A stretch of DNA of 64,000 nt, taken from contig NZ_QGGQ01000011.1 of NCBI RefSeq assembly GCF_003148665.1, positions 111,342-175,341 on the forward strand, written 5' to 3'. The position numbers and the translations under genes are program-made. Under the pieces are notes generated by a model. That model saw nothing but the letters and a program-made list of their open reading frames with translations, was not told where the DNA came from and ran no database searches. Below, piece by piece: positions 43,644 to 52,311 of the stretch (positions are counted from its first letter, which is position 1; each line of letters starts with the position of its first letter). Origin of the DNA: Maribacter polysiphoniae (lineage in GTDB: Bacteria > Bacteroidota > Bacteroidia > Flavobacteriales > Flavobacteriaceae).

Positions 43644-44786
43644 TTAGATAGTTTTTGTTGGTTGCTTTTTTAGAGGCAACCAACCTGTTCTCGCCATCAG
43701 TCCTTTCCAAAGTGGAGTGGGTATCTTCAATACATCTTGAGCACTTATATCCAGTTCCGTATTGATTTGATCAACTTCATTGTTTTTTACTTTAGTCAAC
43801 CAATACGGTTCCATTAAGAGTTCCCGGCCCATTGCTATTAAAGGGATGTTAGCAGAAAGAACTCTATCTACTTCTTCTGGTGTATGGATACTTCCTACAC
43901 CAATAACAGGCAGTATATGACCTACTTTAGCTGCAATTATCATTGCACGGGCTGCTGTATCATTTTTATCCCGCATTGAACCTGCCCAAAAATCCATCAC
44001 AGAAACATGTAGATAGTCTAATCGTTTTTTTGAAAGTGCTGCCACGAAATGAAGTGTATCTTCCATTGTGATACCTGGATTTTCCATTTCCTCAGGTGAA
44101 ATTCGATATCCAACAAGAAATGGATGCAATGAAAGTGTTGCCGCTTTTATTACAGCATCAACTACGGCAAAAGGGAAAGCCATTCTCTTCTTCAAATCTC
44201 CTCCCCATTTATCTGTTCTACGATTTGAATGAGGTGAGAAAAACTGTTGTAATAGATACGTGTTTGCACCATGTATTTCTACCCCATCGAAACCAGCCTC
44301 TATTGCCCTACGGGTAGCTTCACCAAAAGCCACAATAGTTTCTTCTATTTCAGTTGCAGTCATTTCCCGTGGAACTTGTGCCCCTTCTCTCTCGGCTGCA
44401 ACAGCACTCGCACTGATAGATTGTCCGTCGATGAGTTCTTCGGGAGGCGACATCCTTCCTCCATGATATATCTGGAGCACAGCTTTATTTCCGTTTGCTT
44501 TCAAGGCATCAGCTATTCTTTTCAAGCTTGGAATCAAAGCATCAGAATCGGCACCTATCTGACCATGAAACCCCTTGCCATGTCCAATTACATAGGCACA
44601 AGCGGTAATCAAAAGCCCAGCCGATTCATTTCGTTCACGATAGTAAGCCACTTCGGCATCTGTAGTTGTTCCATCATCATTACCAGAAAAGGTGGTCATG
44701 GGAGCTAGCACTATCCGATTCGCAATTTCTACACCAGAAACGGGAAAAGAGAAAGGAGAAATGATCTTTTTATATTTTGAATTCAT
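43644..44786 (-). CDS. NADH:flavin oxidoreductase / old yellow enzyme family (second paralogue)
   Basis: 380 residues from the ATG at 44786 (MNSKYKK); the open frame begins with a TTG eight codons upstream. The FMN-binding barrel has IVLAPMTTFSGNDDG, where Thr replaces the Cys of the YqjM class. It also has LQIYHGGRMSPP and DGVEIHGANTYLLQQFFSPH. It is therefore a different subgroup from the OYE at 36456-37532 and probably has another substrate range. It lies 35 nt downstream of the MDR gene. Confidence 0.9.
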   Translation of the reverse strand: MNSKYKKIISPFSFPVSGVEIANRIVLAPMTTFSGNDDGTTTDAEVAYYRERNESAGLLITACAYVIGHGKGFHGQIGADSDALIPSLKRIADALKANGNKAVLQIYHGGRMSPPEELIDGQSISASAVAAEREGAQVPREMTATEIEETIVAFGEATRRAIEAGFDGVEIHGANTYLLQQFFSPHSNRRTDKWGGDLKKRMAFPFAVVDAVIKAATLSLHPFLVGYRISPEEMENPGITMEDTLHFVAALSKKRLDYLHVSVMDFWAGSMRDKNDTAARAMIIAAKVGHILPVIGVGSIHTPEEVDRVLSANIPLIAMGRELLMEPYWLTKVKNNEVDQINTELDISAQDVLKIPTPLWKGLMARTGWLPLKKQPTKTI

Positions 44787-44821
44787 ATTTTTTTTGTTTA
44801 AATAATTCAATCATGTTATGA

Positions 44822-45817
44822 CTATATTTTTACAATCATTTTACCCGTATTCTTTCCTTCAAAAAGGTCCATAAATGCTTGGGGGATTGTATCAAAACCT
44901 TCAACAATGGTTTCTGTATAGGTCAGCTTTCCTTCCTGAAGCCATTTTGATAATTGTTTTATTCCTTCCGGAAACTTTTCTACATAATTTCCAATGATGA
45001 AACCTTGCATGAGGACACTTTTCCTAATCAAAAAATGTTCTACCCTAGGGCCTGTTGGCACAGAGGTTTCATTATAGGCAGAAATGGCACCGCAAACGAT
45101 AATTCTACCAAACCTATTAATGTTGGCATGTACATTATCTGAAATATCGCCCCCAACATTGTCGAAATAAACATCAATTCCATTGGGACAAGCAGTAGCA
45201 ATTGCTTTCTTTATATCTTTAGTTGTGTTATAATTGATTGCATCATCGAAACCAAATTTTGATTTTAACATCGCAACTTTTTCATCAGTACCTGCAATTC
45301 CAACTACGTGGCAACCCAGTATTTTTCCAATTTGACCAACAACACTACCAACCGCACCAGCTGCACCAGACACCACTATGGTTTCACCTTTTTTTGGCAC
45401 TCCAATTTCCGTTAACCCTAAATAGGCCGTTAAACCAGTCATTCCTAAAATTCCTAAATAAGTGGATAATGGGGCTATCGACGCATCTATAGTTAAAAGT
45501 CCTTTGCCGTTTGAAACTTGGTACTCTTTCCAATCTAAAGAACCTGATACAAAGTCTCCTTTTTTGAAGGATTCATTTTTAGACTCGACAACTTCGGCAA
45601 TACAACCAGAGGAAATGGGCTTATTCAATTTGAAAGGCTCCACATACGATTCTGCATTGCTCATTCGTCCTCTCAAATACGGATCCACCGACACGAATTT
45701 AGTTTTCAAAAGAATTTCCCCCTTGGCTATCTCAGGCTTATTTTCATCTGTAAATTTAAAATCGGAAGCCTGGGGTTTTCCAGTAGGGCGATTGTTTAAA
45801 AGGATTATTTTATTCAT
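44822..45817 (-). CDS. NADP-dependent medium-chain oxidoreductase (enone reductase, CurA/LTB4 dehydrogenase-like)
   Basis: 331 residues. N-terminal KTKFVSVDPYLRGRMSN and the zinc-less MDR pattern; GMTGLTAYLGLTEIG and VSGAAGAVGSVVGQIGKILG (NADP-binding); DVYFDNVGGDISDNVHANIN. This matches prostaglandin/2-alkenal reductases, which reduce the double bond of alpha,beta-unsaturated carbonyls. It starts 11 nt after the Ohr stop codon, so translation may be coupled. Confidence 0.92.
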   Translation of the reverse strand: MNKIILLNNRPTGKPQASDFKFTDENKPEIAKGEILLKTKFVSVDPYLRGRMSNAESYVEPFKLNKPISSGCIAEVVESKNESFKKGDFVSGSLDWKEYQVSNGKGLLTIDASIAPLSTYLGILGMTGLTAYLGLTEIGVPKKGETIVVSGAAGAVGSVVGQIGKILGCHVVGIAGTDEKVAMLKSKFGFDDAINYNTTKDIKKAIATACPNGIDVYFDNVGGDISDNVHANINRFGRIIVCGAISAYNETSVPTGPRVEHFLIRKSVLMQGFIIGNYVEKFPEGIKQLSKWLQEGKLTYTETIVEGFDTIPQAFMDLFEGKNTGKMIVKI

Positions 45818-45828
45818 ATTGATAATTT

Positions 45829-46245
45829 TTATAATAAACTTAAATTAACTTCAATGTTGCCCCTGGTTGCATTGGAATAGGGACACACTTGATGCGCCTG
45901 TTCAAGTAATTTTTGTGCAGTTTCTCGTTCTATTTCAGGAATGGATACGGAAAGATCGACAGCAAGGGAAAAACCTCCATCATCATTTTGTCCTATACTA
46001 ACGGATGCAGTTACTTTAGTGTCTTTTAGCTTTATTTTCTGTGTACGAGCCACAAGGTTTAATGCACTATCAAAACAAGCTGCGTAACCTGCAGCAAAAA
46101 GTTGTTCTGGATTGGTAAATGCTCCACCGCGTCCTCCCATTTCCTTGGGGATCTCAACTTTAAAATCCAACACTCCGTCATTCGATTTGATACGACCTTC
46201 TCGACCACCCGTTGCAATAGCATCAGCTGTATATAATTTTTTCAT
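45829..46245 (-). CDS. ohr: organic hydroperoxide resistance protein Ohr (OsmC family)
   Basis: 138 residues. The two redox cysteines are Cys57 (AGYAACFDSAL) and Cys121 (HQVCPYSNATRGN), with a conserved Arg in GREGRIKS and Glu in NPEQLFAAG. Ohr reduces organic hydroperoxides to alcohols through these cysteines. It is separated by 64 nt from the ferritin-like gene and precedes the enone reductase by 11 nt. No OhrR gene is nearby; control by the local TetR protein is more likely. Confidence 0.95.
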   Translation of the reverse strand: MKKLYTADAIATGGREGRIKSNDGVLDFKVEIPKEMGGRGGAFTNPEQLFAAGYAACFDSALNLVARTQKIKLKDTKVTASVSIGQNDDGGFSLAVDLSVSIPEIERETAQKLLEQAHQVCPYSNATRGNIEVNLSLL

Positions 46246-46309
46246 GATTATTATTTTTTTTAGTTGATTATTAAATTGTTTTGTTTCTTAATGAACTATG
46301 TTTTACTAC

Positions 46310-46765
46310 CTATATTTGAGTTGTTAAATAATTTGCTACACCGACGTTTTTTATCAAACTAATTTGTTGTTTTAACCATCTAGTATGCAAGTCTTCGTCC
46401 TTTAGGAAGTCCTCGAAAACCATTCTGGTTGCACTGTCGTTTTCAGATAGTGCTATTAACTCCTCCAATCGTTTTATGGCAATAAGCTGTTCGGCGAGCT
46501 CTTGTTCGAGCTGTTGCGCTACTTCCAAATGAATAGGCAAGGTTTGATGTTTCGTGTTTGGTGTTCCTCCCAAATTTAAAATTCTGTTCATCAGAATCTT
46601 GGTATCCGAAATTTCATCTTCAAATTCTGACCGCATACGTTGAGCCAATTTTGGGAACCCGTTGTATTCGTTGATAGTAGCATGTGCCAAATGCTGTTCG
46701 GCACCAGCGAAAGTTGCAGAAAGCACTTCCTGTAAACCGTTTAAAAGTATTGTTTTGTTTTCCAT
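46310..46765 (-). CDS. bacterioferritin-like four-helix protein with altered iron site
   Basis: 151 residues. The layout and several motifs follow bacterioferritin: AEQHLAHATINEYNG, RMRSEFEDEISDTKILMNRI, then DFLKDEDLHTRWLKQQISLI at the place of the E-x-x-H ligand pair. By my alignment, Glu in EDEIS and the Glu/His of DEDLH remain. The first-helix Glu is Thr, the helix-B His is Asp, and the helix-C Glu is not obvious. A standard ferroxidase site is therefore unlikely, and haem binding is also unsure. A role in iron or redox buffering is inferred. It is the first gene of the operon behind a TetR-type palindrome, with 14 nt between the palindrome and the start codon. Confidence 0.72.
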   Translation of the reverse strand: MENKTILLNGLQEVLSATFAGAEQHLAHATINEYNGFPKLAQRMRSEFEDEISDTKILMNRILNLGGTPNTKHQTLPIHLEVAQQLEQELAEQLIAIKRLEELIALSENDSATRMVFEDFLKDEDLHTRWLKQQISLIKNVGVANYLTTQI

Positions 46766-46779
46766 TGTTACATATTTAC

Positions 46780-46795
46780 GAATGAATATTCATTC
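46780..46795. promoter_or_regulatory. 16-bp palindrome, candidate TetR operator before the detoxification operon
   Basis: GAATGAATATTCATTC is a perfect palindrome between the TetR gene and the first gene of the operon. Its core AATGAA-N2-TTCATT is shared with the site upstream of DoxX-TetR (47838-47851), with only the two centre bases changed. This is strong evidence for one regulator. Confidence 0.72.
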
Positions 46796-46815
46796 TTTTG
46801 TTTTGGTAAAATTTT

Positions 46816-47394
46816 TTATTGTTTTATAGCGTCCCAAGTCGCTTGAAAAATTTCGTCCCGTACCTTTTTGGGTAATCCACAAAGATTTCTCTCTTGCATT
46901 GCCATTAAAAATGACAAGGGATATATCGTATAAGCATAAAGTATAAAAACTGAAAGAGGCTTTATAATACCTTCCTTTTTCCCTCTTTCCCATAAATCAA
47001 GTAAGGGTTGTAAATGCTTTAGCCCTTCTTTCCTAACCCCTTCGTCTATCATAGGTGTATTATCACATTGCGATAAGAATGTAGCTTCATCTATCTGATT
47101 CAATTTATAGTCGGCAACATTATACCAAATTATTTCAAATCCTTTTTTAACGGGCAGATCCTTATTGTACCCCTTAAAAGCACAAACACTGAAGGACGAC
47201 TTCACCTCGAGATAAAGGGTATTGATCAAATCTTGCTTATTTTCAAAATATAGATAGATAGTGGCTGGCGCCACTCCTGCGAGTTTAGCAATTTTCGACA
47301 TTGGAGCATCATGAAATCCGTGATCATTGACCAACGTTAGCGTAGCTTTCAGTAGGGCTCTTTTTTTATCCGTTATTTTGTCTTTCTTGGCCAT
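46816..47394 (-). CDS. TetR/AcrR-family regulator
   Basis: 192 residues from the ATG at 47394. The DNA-binding domain (7-55) has KKRALLKATLTLVNDHGFHD and MSKIAKLAGVAPATIYLYFENKQDL, the standard TetR helix-turn-helix. The C-terminal ligand domain is divergent (KGFEIIWYNVADYKLNQIDE). It lies 13 nt downstream of the DoxX gene and both follow a palindromic operator. It is probably a repressor that releases DNA on binding or reacting with an electrophile; no obvious reactive Cys cluster proves this. Confidence 0.9.
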   Translation of the reverse strand: MAKKDKITDKKRALLKATLTLVNDHGFHDAPMSKIAKLAGVAPATIYLYFENKQDLINTLYLEVKSSFSVCAFKGYNKDLPVKKGFEIIWYNVADYKLNQIDEATFLSQCDNTPMIDEGVRKEGLKHLQPLLDLWERGKKEGIIKPLSVFILYAYTIYPLSFLMAMQERNLCGLPKKVRDEIFQATWDAIKQ

Positions 47395-47407
47395 TTCGCT
47401 GTTCACA

Positions 47408-47794
47408 TTATATTTTCTTAGTAGACAACACACCATAGACTTTTCCCGCCAATGCAATTAACACAAATTGGACAGGAAGCCTAATCAAAGCCGCGTTATG
47501 ACTGCCTATCGCAGGATTTTCAGAAAACACATCCCAGATATGTATTGGTAAAAATAATATCATTAACAACAGCACTCCTAAAGCTCCAAATTTCGCATAT
47601 TTTTTGTTCAATAACAAAGCTACGCCCAGAACAATTTCCACGAGGCCAGAGATATAAACTATCACCATAGCATAAGGTAAAAAGGAAGGGACAAACGGAA
47701 TATAAAAATCTGGTTTCACGAAATGCTGTATTCCACCATATACCATAAAGATTGCCAATAATATTTTTACCACGGCCAATATTAGATGTTTCAT
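47408..47794 (-). CDS. DoxX-family membrane protein
   Basis: 128 residues with four hydrophobic spans (LILAVVKILLAIFMVYGGIQ; PYAMVIVYISGLVEIVLGVA; FGALGVLLLMILFLPIHIW; IRLPVQFVLIALAGKVYGV). GGIQHFVKPDFYIPFVP matches the DoxX N-terminus. DoxX proteins are linked to thiol-redox and organic-oxidant stress. It is the promoter-proximal gene of the DoxX-TetR operon. Confidence 0.88.
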   Translation of the reverse strand: MKHLILAVVKILLAIFMVYGGIQHFVKPDFYIPFVPSFLPYAMVIVYISGLVEIVLGVALLLNKKYAKFGALGVLLLMILFLPIHIWDVFSENPAIGSHNAALIRLPVQFVLIALAGKVYGVLSTKKI

Positions 47795-47821
47795 TGATAT
47801 AATTTATTGAGTTGTACAGTG

Positions 47822-47851
47822 CAAATATACAAATATGAATGAACGTTCATT
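47822..47851 (-). promoter_or_regulatory. promoter and operator of the DoxX-TetR operon
   Basis: On the minus strand, TATATTTG (47822-47829) fits the Bacteroidetes -7 consensus TAnnTTTG and lies 28 nt before the start codon. The perfect palindrome AATGAACGTTCATT (47838-47851) sits 8 nt upstream of it, in the spacer toward the -33 position. That is where a repressor would block polymerase. It matches the 46780 palindrome. Confidence 0.65.
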
Positions 47852-47984
47852 TATTTTTAATGATTTTAACAATATTTTATAATGTGTGGATGTTATTTCA
47901 AAGTAATTTATTTATAGACTTTCTGCATTTGACTGGACATTTAGATAAGAGCATGTTGGCTGTTTGAATTAACTTTGAAAACAT

Positions 47985-48316
47985 TTCAAAACCAAAAAGA
48001 GAGTACACAACGGAGTTCAAGCAAAAGGCTGTCGAATTGAGCTATGCCAGAGGCAATGCTGCAGAGGTATGCAGGGAACTGGGGCTGAACCGATCGGTCT
48101 CGGTATTGGGACGTTGGCGCATGGGGGCAAAAAATACCGAGAGAACAGTTTTTGACCGACGAGCAACGTGAGATAGCCGAACTCAAGAAAAAACTAAGGG
48201 AGGTGGAGATCGAGCTCGATATCCTAAAAAAGGCGATAGACATCTTCTCCTAGGGCAACAGGATAAATATAGGCTCATAAAACAACGCTTTTATGAACTT
48301 TCAACTTTATTTTCCT
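47985..48316 (+). pseudogene. IS3-family transposase remnant (orfA with frameshift, start of orfB)
   Basis: Reading on the plus strand, one frame gives REYTTEFKQKAVELSYARGN and AAEVCRELGLNRSVSVLGRW, the helix-turn-helix of IS3 OrfA. A frameshift and small deletion follow near 48140. A second frame then continues LTDEQREIAELKKKLREVEI and LDILKKAIDIFS-stop (48251), the OrfA leucine-zipper end. A short KYRLIKQRFYEL segment after it resembles the first residues of OrfB, then ends. The element is dead. Confidence 0.75.
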
Positions 48317-48745
48317 GAATTATGTCCTAATCCATTCTGACCATCGCAAACCCAAATTAAAGCTGATAGATTAATGCCCCTGGTTTAAGTGAAGCATGAA
48401 AAAAAGGTAAGACAACATAGCCCTTTGTCTAAAGAATTATTTTCTGAGTTGGGGACTATTTAGGCAATTCGTTTGTCAAACAACTCAGATGCAATACGAC
48501 GGAACTTTATTAAACTTTTCAGAGAACATTTTTTTATGACTCTATGATACCGTAAGCCCGCTGTCTTTTTTCAATGGTTAATGTTTGAAATCCTGCATAC
48601 GACATGAATGAACTGCAACTTATGATTAAGGATAAAAGCTATGTGTAGATTATTAGGGATTTTAAGATTCCTTGAATCAAAGATCATTTAGGATTATAAT
48701 AAATAATGGATTGTTTCGCTTGGGGTTCTCTACTTCCAGAACAAC
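48317..48745. other. intergenic region without recognisable genes
   Basis: About 430 nt between the IS3 remnant and the GH30 fragment. No open frame with family or signal-peptide character was seen on either strand. It is probably eroded DNA from the insertion and from the lost glycosidase locus. Confidence 0.45.
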
Positions 48746-49045
48746 CTAACTATCCCCAATTACTAAGCTGTAAATAATTGTATCATCTGTTTTATTCATG
48801 ACAACAGTAAACATGGAGCCATCTGTGTCTTTAAACGTGGTACTTTCTATGAAACTCACACTTATTGGTATACTTACCCGTATCGCTTCTGGACTTATGA
48901 ACCTTAAATAATAACCTATGGAGTAATTCGTGGACGTAGATAGTAACTCACCCGTTTTCGTATCGACCTGCACGGAGGCAAAGAATATATTCCGAACAAG
49001 GTTTGAACCTCCTGTTACATCCATTCAAATATTCTAATCGGTCCA
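48746..49045 (-). pseudogene. GH30-like glycosidase C-terminal fragment
   Basis: The reading frame gives MDVTGGSNLVRNIFFASVQV, TKTGELLSTSTNYSIGYYLR and DTDGSMFTVVMNKTDDTI. This follows the end of GH30 glucosylceramidase-type enzymes (DxxGGPN...DTKTGEL...YYxIGHFSRFI...NPDGSxxVVVxNxTD). Just upstream the same frame reads GWTD-TAG-NI-TGA-MDV; both stops sit where Trp codons (TGG) would fit. The catalytic barrel is absent. The fragment lies beyond the distal end of the polysaccharide locus, 262 nt after its last gene. Confidence 0.7.
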
Positions 49046-49307
49046 CCCCTATGACACCACTTTTGAAATCTTTGATCATAGAATTGCCCTAGCATTCGGC
49101 ATTGATCCTATACTTATATTAATTTGGGTCAAATTTTTCGTTATACCCTATATATAATTGAATATCAGTATTTCAATTTCAAATAACACTATAAGTTGCT
49201 GTGGTCCGTAGAGGACACTATTAGAAACAAACTAACCTTTTAACGTATATATCTATCACACGTTTTTACATCGTAGGAACCAAACAATAATTCTATATAG
49301 TTCACCC

Positions 49308-51083
49308 TTATTGCGATTTTTTGTCAGAACTGGAATATCTGTAATCTATTATCGTATCGTCAGCATATAGCTTCCCATTTTTCTCTGTTATTACCGTATT
49401 TTGAGGGACTAATATCAGTAAGGAAGAATTTTCTTTATCAACATTAAACGAAAAACTATCTTTAACATTTTTTGCTATAAACGCCCTTTTGACTGCATCA
49501 TATATTTTCACTTCTTTAGAACCCACAGAAATAGTTACTTCCATAATTTCGGGATTTGGATTGTAATATAAATAGCTAGGATACGCCTGATCTCTATAAA
49601 AGTCTGTAGCCAATAAATCCAATTGAAGTATATTTTCAACATTGGTCTTAGCAATTATGGCGCCTGCAATTCCAACATGCCCACTCCCATAAACACTGAA
49701 TTGGGAAACTTTAGGGTTAGCTTTATTCCACTTCATTCCATCCCCTATAGCTATTGGGGCTTCTAAATCAAGATATAAGCCTTCTTCTTCATAATGCGAA
49801 CTTTTTATTAGGCCCTCATAAGCAATTACGCCTTTAGTATGTTCTTTCTCTTCTGGAATCGTTTGATGGTCGTCCGGTATTTCGTATGGGTAAAATAACC
49901 TAGAAGCGTTAGCCGCATTGAGCATCCATTTTCCGATGGTATTGGCATACCGCTGATCATAACGCACCATAGGAACAAGTGGCCACATAGTGTCGTATGT
50001 ATTCATTAAAAAAGCAAAACCCCCATTATGTTTGGTGCTCCCCACTAGCCCGGAAACGTCATACCCGTTCCAATTATCCACAAGGACACCCCAGCCCTCC
50101 CGGCAAGTGGAATTGCCATCAAATGTCCAATCCAAAACTTCTGAATAATCATAATCGGTCCCCTGCTCCGCATTCATTCTAGCAGATACATAAGCTCCAA
50201 AGGGCATCAAAATTTCATAAAAATAGTTCTCCTTCTGATTTAAAAGTGCTTCCAATGATGATTTGGCCCCTTTCAGATATTTTGTATCCTTAAATTTTTG
50301 ATAAGCCGAATACAGCACATAAGCATGACCTGCCGCTGCATCCTGTTGCGTACATATCCATGTCTTATTGGGTCGCATGGTAGCATAATCAAAAAAAGAA
50401 TAATCGTAGTTACCGTTTAACACGGAGTCGGCTGCATAAAACTTATCTGCCACTGACCTGAGAATAGGATCGTTTTCTGTTTCCTGCGGATAAAGGTCAG
50501 CAACTGCAAAGAACATTACATTGGGATAAACATCATACCACCAATCCCTAGCATAGCCACCTCCTAGCTGAGCCACTTCGGGTCCGGTATTGTTCATCAT
50601 TATGTTCCAATTGGTTTCACTATTGTAATAGTTCTTTAACATCCCTACATAGTTGTAATCGTTTTGGTTGGACTTATCAATGCCCACTAAACTTGCTCCC
50701 AGTACAGATCCAATACTAGCAAGCGATTCGTGAAAAATACCATCATAATGTTCCTTGCCCTGTCTAACATCACCCATGGCAGTATAGATTCCATAAGTTT
50801 CTTGGTCAAAGTTTTTTCTAGAATTATCCATCCAAACTAAAGGCCAATATTCCCCCGTTTGATTTTCATCGTAAACCTTTTTGTCATAATCTTTTGCCAA
50901 ACTGTTAAATTCCAAAATTTTGAAGGGTTTTGGCAGATTAGGCATGGAATCGATCCTTTGAACACCTAACTGATCAATAGGATCAGGAACGTCAAATAGA
51001 TGCTCCTTACTCGCTTTTTCACATGAATCAAGTCCAAGGCTTAAGGTTAATAAGAGGACGATACAACGATTAAATATTTTCAT
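49308..51083 (-). CDS. exported protein of unknown family, probable six-hairpin glycosidase fold
   Basis: 591 residues with an export signal (MKIFNRCIVLLLTLSLGLDS, then Cys). The LDSC lipobox is imperfect because of the Asp. The body is rich in aromatic and Gly-Trp motifs: GEYWPLVWMDNSRKNF, GGYARDWWYDVYPNVMFFAV, CTQQDAAAGHAYVLYSAYQK, STCREGWGVLVDNWNGYD. Helical repeats up to about residue 450 are followed by a beta-rich end. This texture suggests an (alpha/alpha)6-barrel glycosidase or lyase, but I cannot assign it to a CAZy family. It overlaps the MFS gene by 14 nt, so it is coupled to the GH130-MFS genes and probably acts on the same glycan. Confidence 0.72.
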   Translation of the reverse strand: MKIFNRCIVLLLTLSLGLDSCEKASKEHLFDVPDPIDQLGVQRIDSMPNLPKPFKILEFNSLAKDYDKKVYDENQTGEYWPLVWMDNSRKNFDQETYGIYTAMGDVRQGKEHYDGIFHESLASIGSVLGASLVGIDKSNQNDYNYVGMLKNYYNSETNWNIMMNNTGPEVAQLGGGYARDWWYDVYPNVMFFAVADLYPQETENDPILRSVADKFYAADSVLNGNYDYSFFDYATMRPNKTWICTQQDAAAGHAYVLYSAYQKFKDTKYLKGAKSSLEALLNQKENYFYEILMPFGAYVSARMNAEQGTDYDYSEVLDWTFDGNSTCREGWGVLVDNWNGYDVSGLVGSTKHNGGFAFLMNTYDTMWPLVPMVRYDQRYANTIGKWMLNAANASRLFYPYEIPDDHQTIPEEKEHTKGVIAYEGLIKSSHYEEEGLYLDLEAPIAIGDGMKWNKANPKVSQFSVYGSGHVGIAGAIIAKTNVENILQLDLLATDFYRDQAYPSYLYYNPNPEIMEVTISVGSKEVKIYDAVKRAFIAKNVKDSFSFNVDKENSSLLILVPQNTVITEKNGKLYADDTIIDYRYSSSDKKSQ

Positions 51084-52311
51084 TTTCTAGTTTAGTTTGT
51101 TGTTTTAACAATTGTTTTGCGATCAATATGGCCAAAAGCTGCAATGTCCCTATTATTAATAGAGCATACCGTAGCGCAATATCGGCATCTCCAAAAAAGG
51201 CGATACCTAGGAATGTACCTGCCCCTATAAGCCTCCCCACGTATAACCCAAATTCATGATTTAGGATATAGGCAAATTCGTTTCTGTTCTCTAGTTTAGA
51301 CAGTATATCAATTACTTTAAGTTGGATTGGAAAGTAGGCAATATCCAAAATGGGTCGGGCAATCAAAAGTAAAAAAATAAAAATTATCACTCCGGTAGAA
51401 TTAAACAATACGGCATTGAACAAGGATGCCAAAAAGAAACAAATAAGACCAAAGCTAAAAATTTTCAGTCGATGCTTTGGCTTGGATAATTTTCCTAAAA
51501 TGAGCATTATAATGGCTGCAATTATTGCACCGATGGATTGGGCAGTACCCAATGCTCCTTCCGATGAAAAAAATTTCATCATTAGAATGGCCGGTGCAGT
51601 AACTATAAAACCTTGAGCCAATCCTTTTAACAACGCCATTTGAAGCATTTTGTTCCAAAGTTTGTGAAACTTGAAATAAAGGAACTTCTCACTCCTTGGC
51701 TTTTCGTACTTCCCAAAATGAAAAATAATTGAAGCGATAATGGTAAAAACAAAGACAGCTGCTGTTACTACCTTATACCCTGAATTTACCCCTTCATTAG
51801 AACTTCCATTGCCTGTCATTAGATACCATCCTATTACAATTGGTACTACAACTGCTGTGGTTGTATAAAAAAACGTGTCAAGTCCATAATAAAAATTTCT
51901 AGTTCTATCAGATGTGGTCGCAAGTACCAAATAATCCCTATTTGACCAATACAGACCAAAAGACATTCCCATTATAAGACCGGCCAAAACCAAACCCGTA
52001 TAAGAAATCTCTTTTAACGACATCATAAATATCATGGACACCCCACTTAAAAGCATACCCAAAGAAAATAACCTTTTAATATTTACCCTGTTAAGCAAAT
52101 ACCCATTAATGAAAAAAGTAATGGGTATACCTGTGTATATTGCCAATTGATACAACATTACTTTTGAAGGGTCATTTGAATTCCTCATTATGTAGGATGC
52201 AACAAAAATATCTATTACAGGCATAACAAATGCATAGACCAAATTTGTTAAGATCAATATTTTTGCACTCCTTGAAAAATCCTTTATTCCTATTTTAGCA
52301 ACAACTCCCAT
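51070..52311 (-). CDS. MFS transporter
   Basis: 413 residues with about 12 hydrophobic spans, e.g. ILILTNLVYAFVMPVIDIFV, GLVLAGLIMGMSFGLYWSNR, IGAIIAAIIMLILGKLS and LRYALLIIGTLQLLAILIAK. NRDYLVLATTSDRTRNFYYG follows the fourth span. In PULs an inner-membrane MFS protein usually imports the disaccharide made in the periplasm; here the product would go to the GH130 phosphorylase. Its ATG overlaps the GH130 stop (TAATG), and it overlaps the next gene by 14 nt. Confidence 0.87.
   Translation of the reverse strand: MGVVAKIGIKDFSRSAKILILTNLVYAFVMPVIDIFVASYIMRNSNDPSKVMLYQLAIYTGIPITFFINGYLLNRVNIKRLFSLGMLLSGVSMIFMMSLKEISYTGLVLAGLIMGMSFGLYWSNRDYLVLATTSDRTRNFYYGLDTFFYTTTAVVVPIVIGWYLMTGNGSSNEGVNSGYKVVTAAVFVFTIIASIIFHFGKYEKPRSEKFLYFKFHKLWNKMLQMALLKGLAQGFIVTAPAILMMKFFSSEGALGTAQSIGAIIAAIIMLILGKLSKPKHRLKIFSFGLICFFLASLFNAVLFNSTGVIIFIFLLLIARPILDIAYFPIQLKVIDILSKLENRNEFAYILNHEFGLYVGRLIGAGTFLGIAFFGDADIALRYALLIIGTLQLLAILIAKQLLKQQTKLENENI

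Noticed and set aside
47986..48243. 85-codon minus-strand frame
   Set aside because: It is the antisense of the IS3 orfA remnant, whose plus-strand reading has clear homology.
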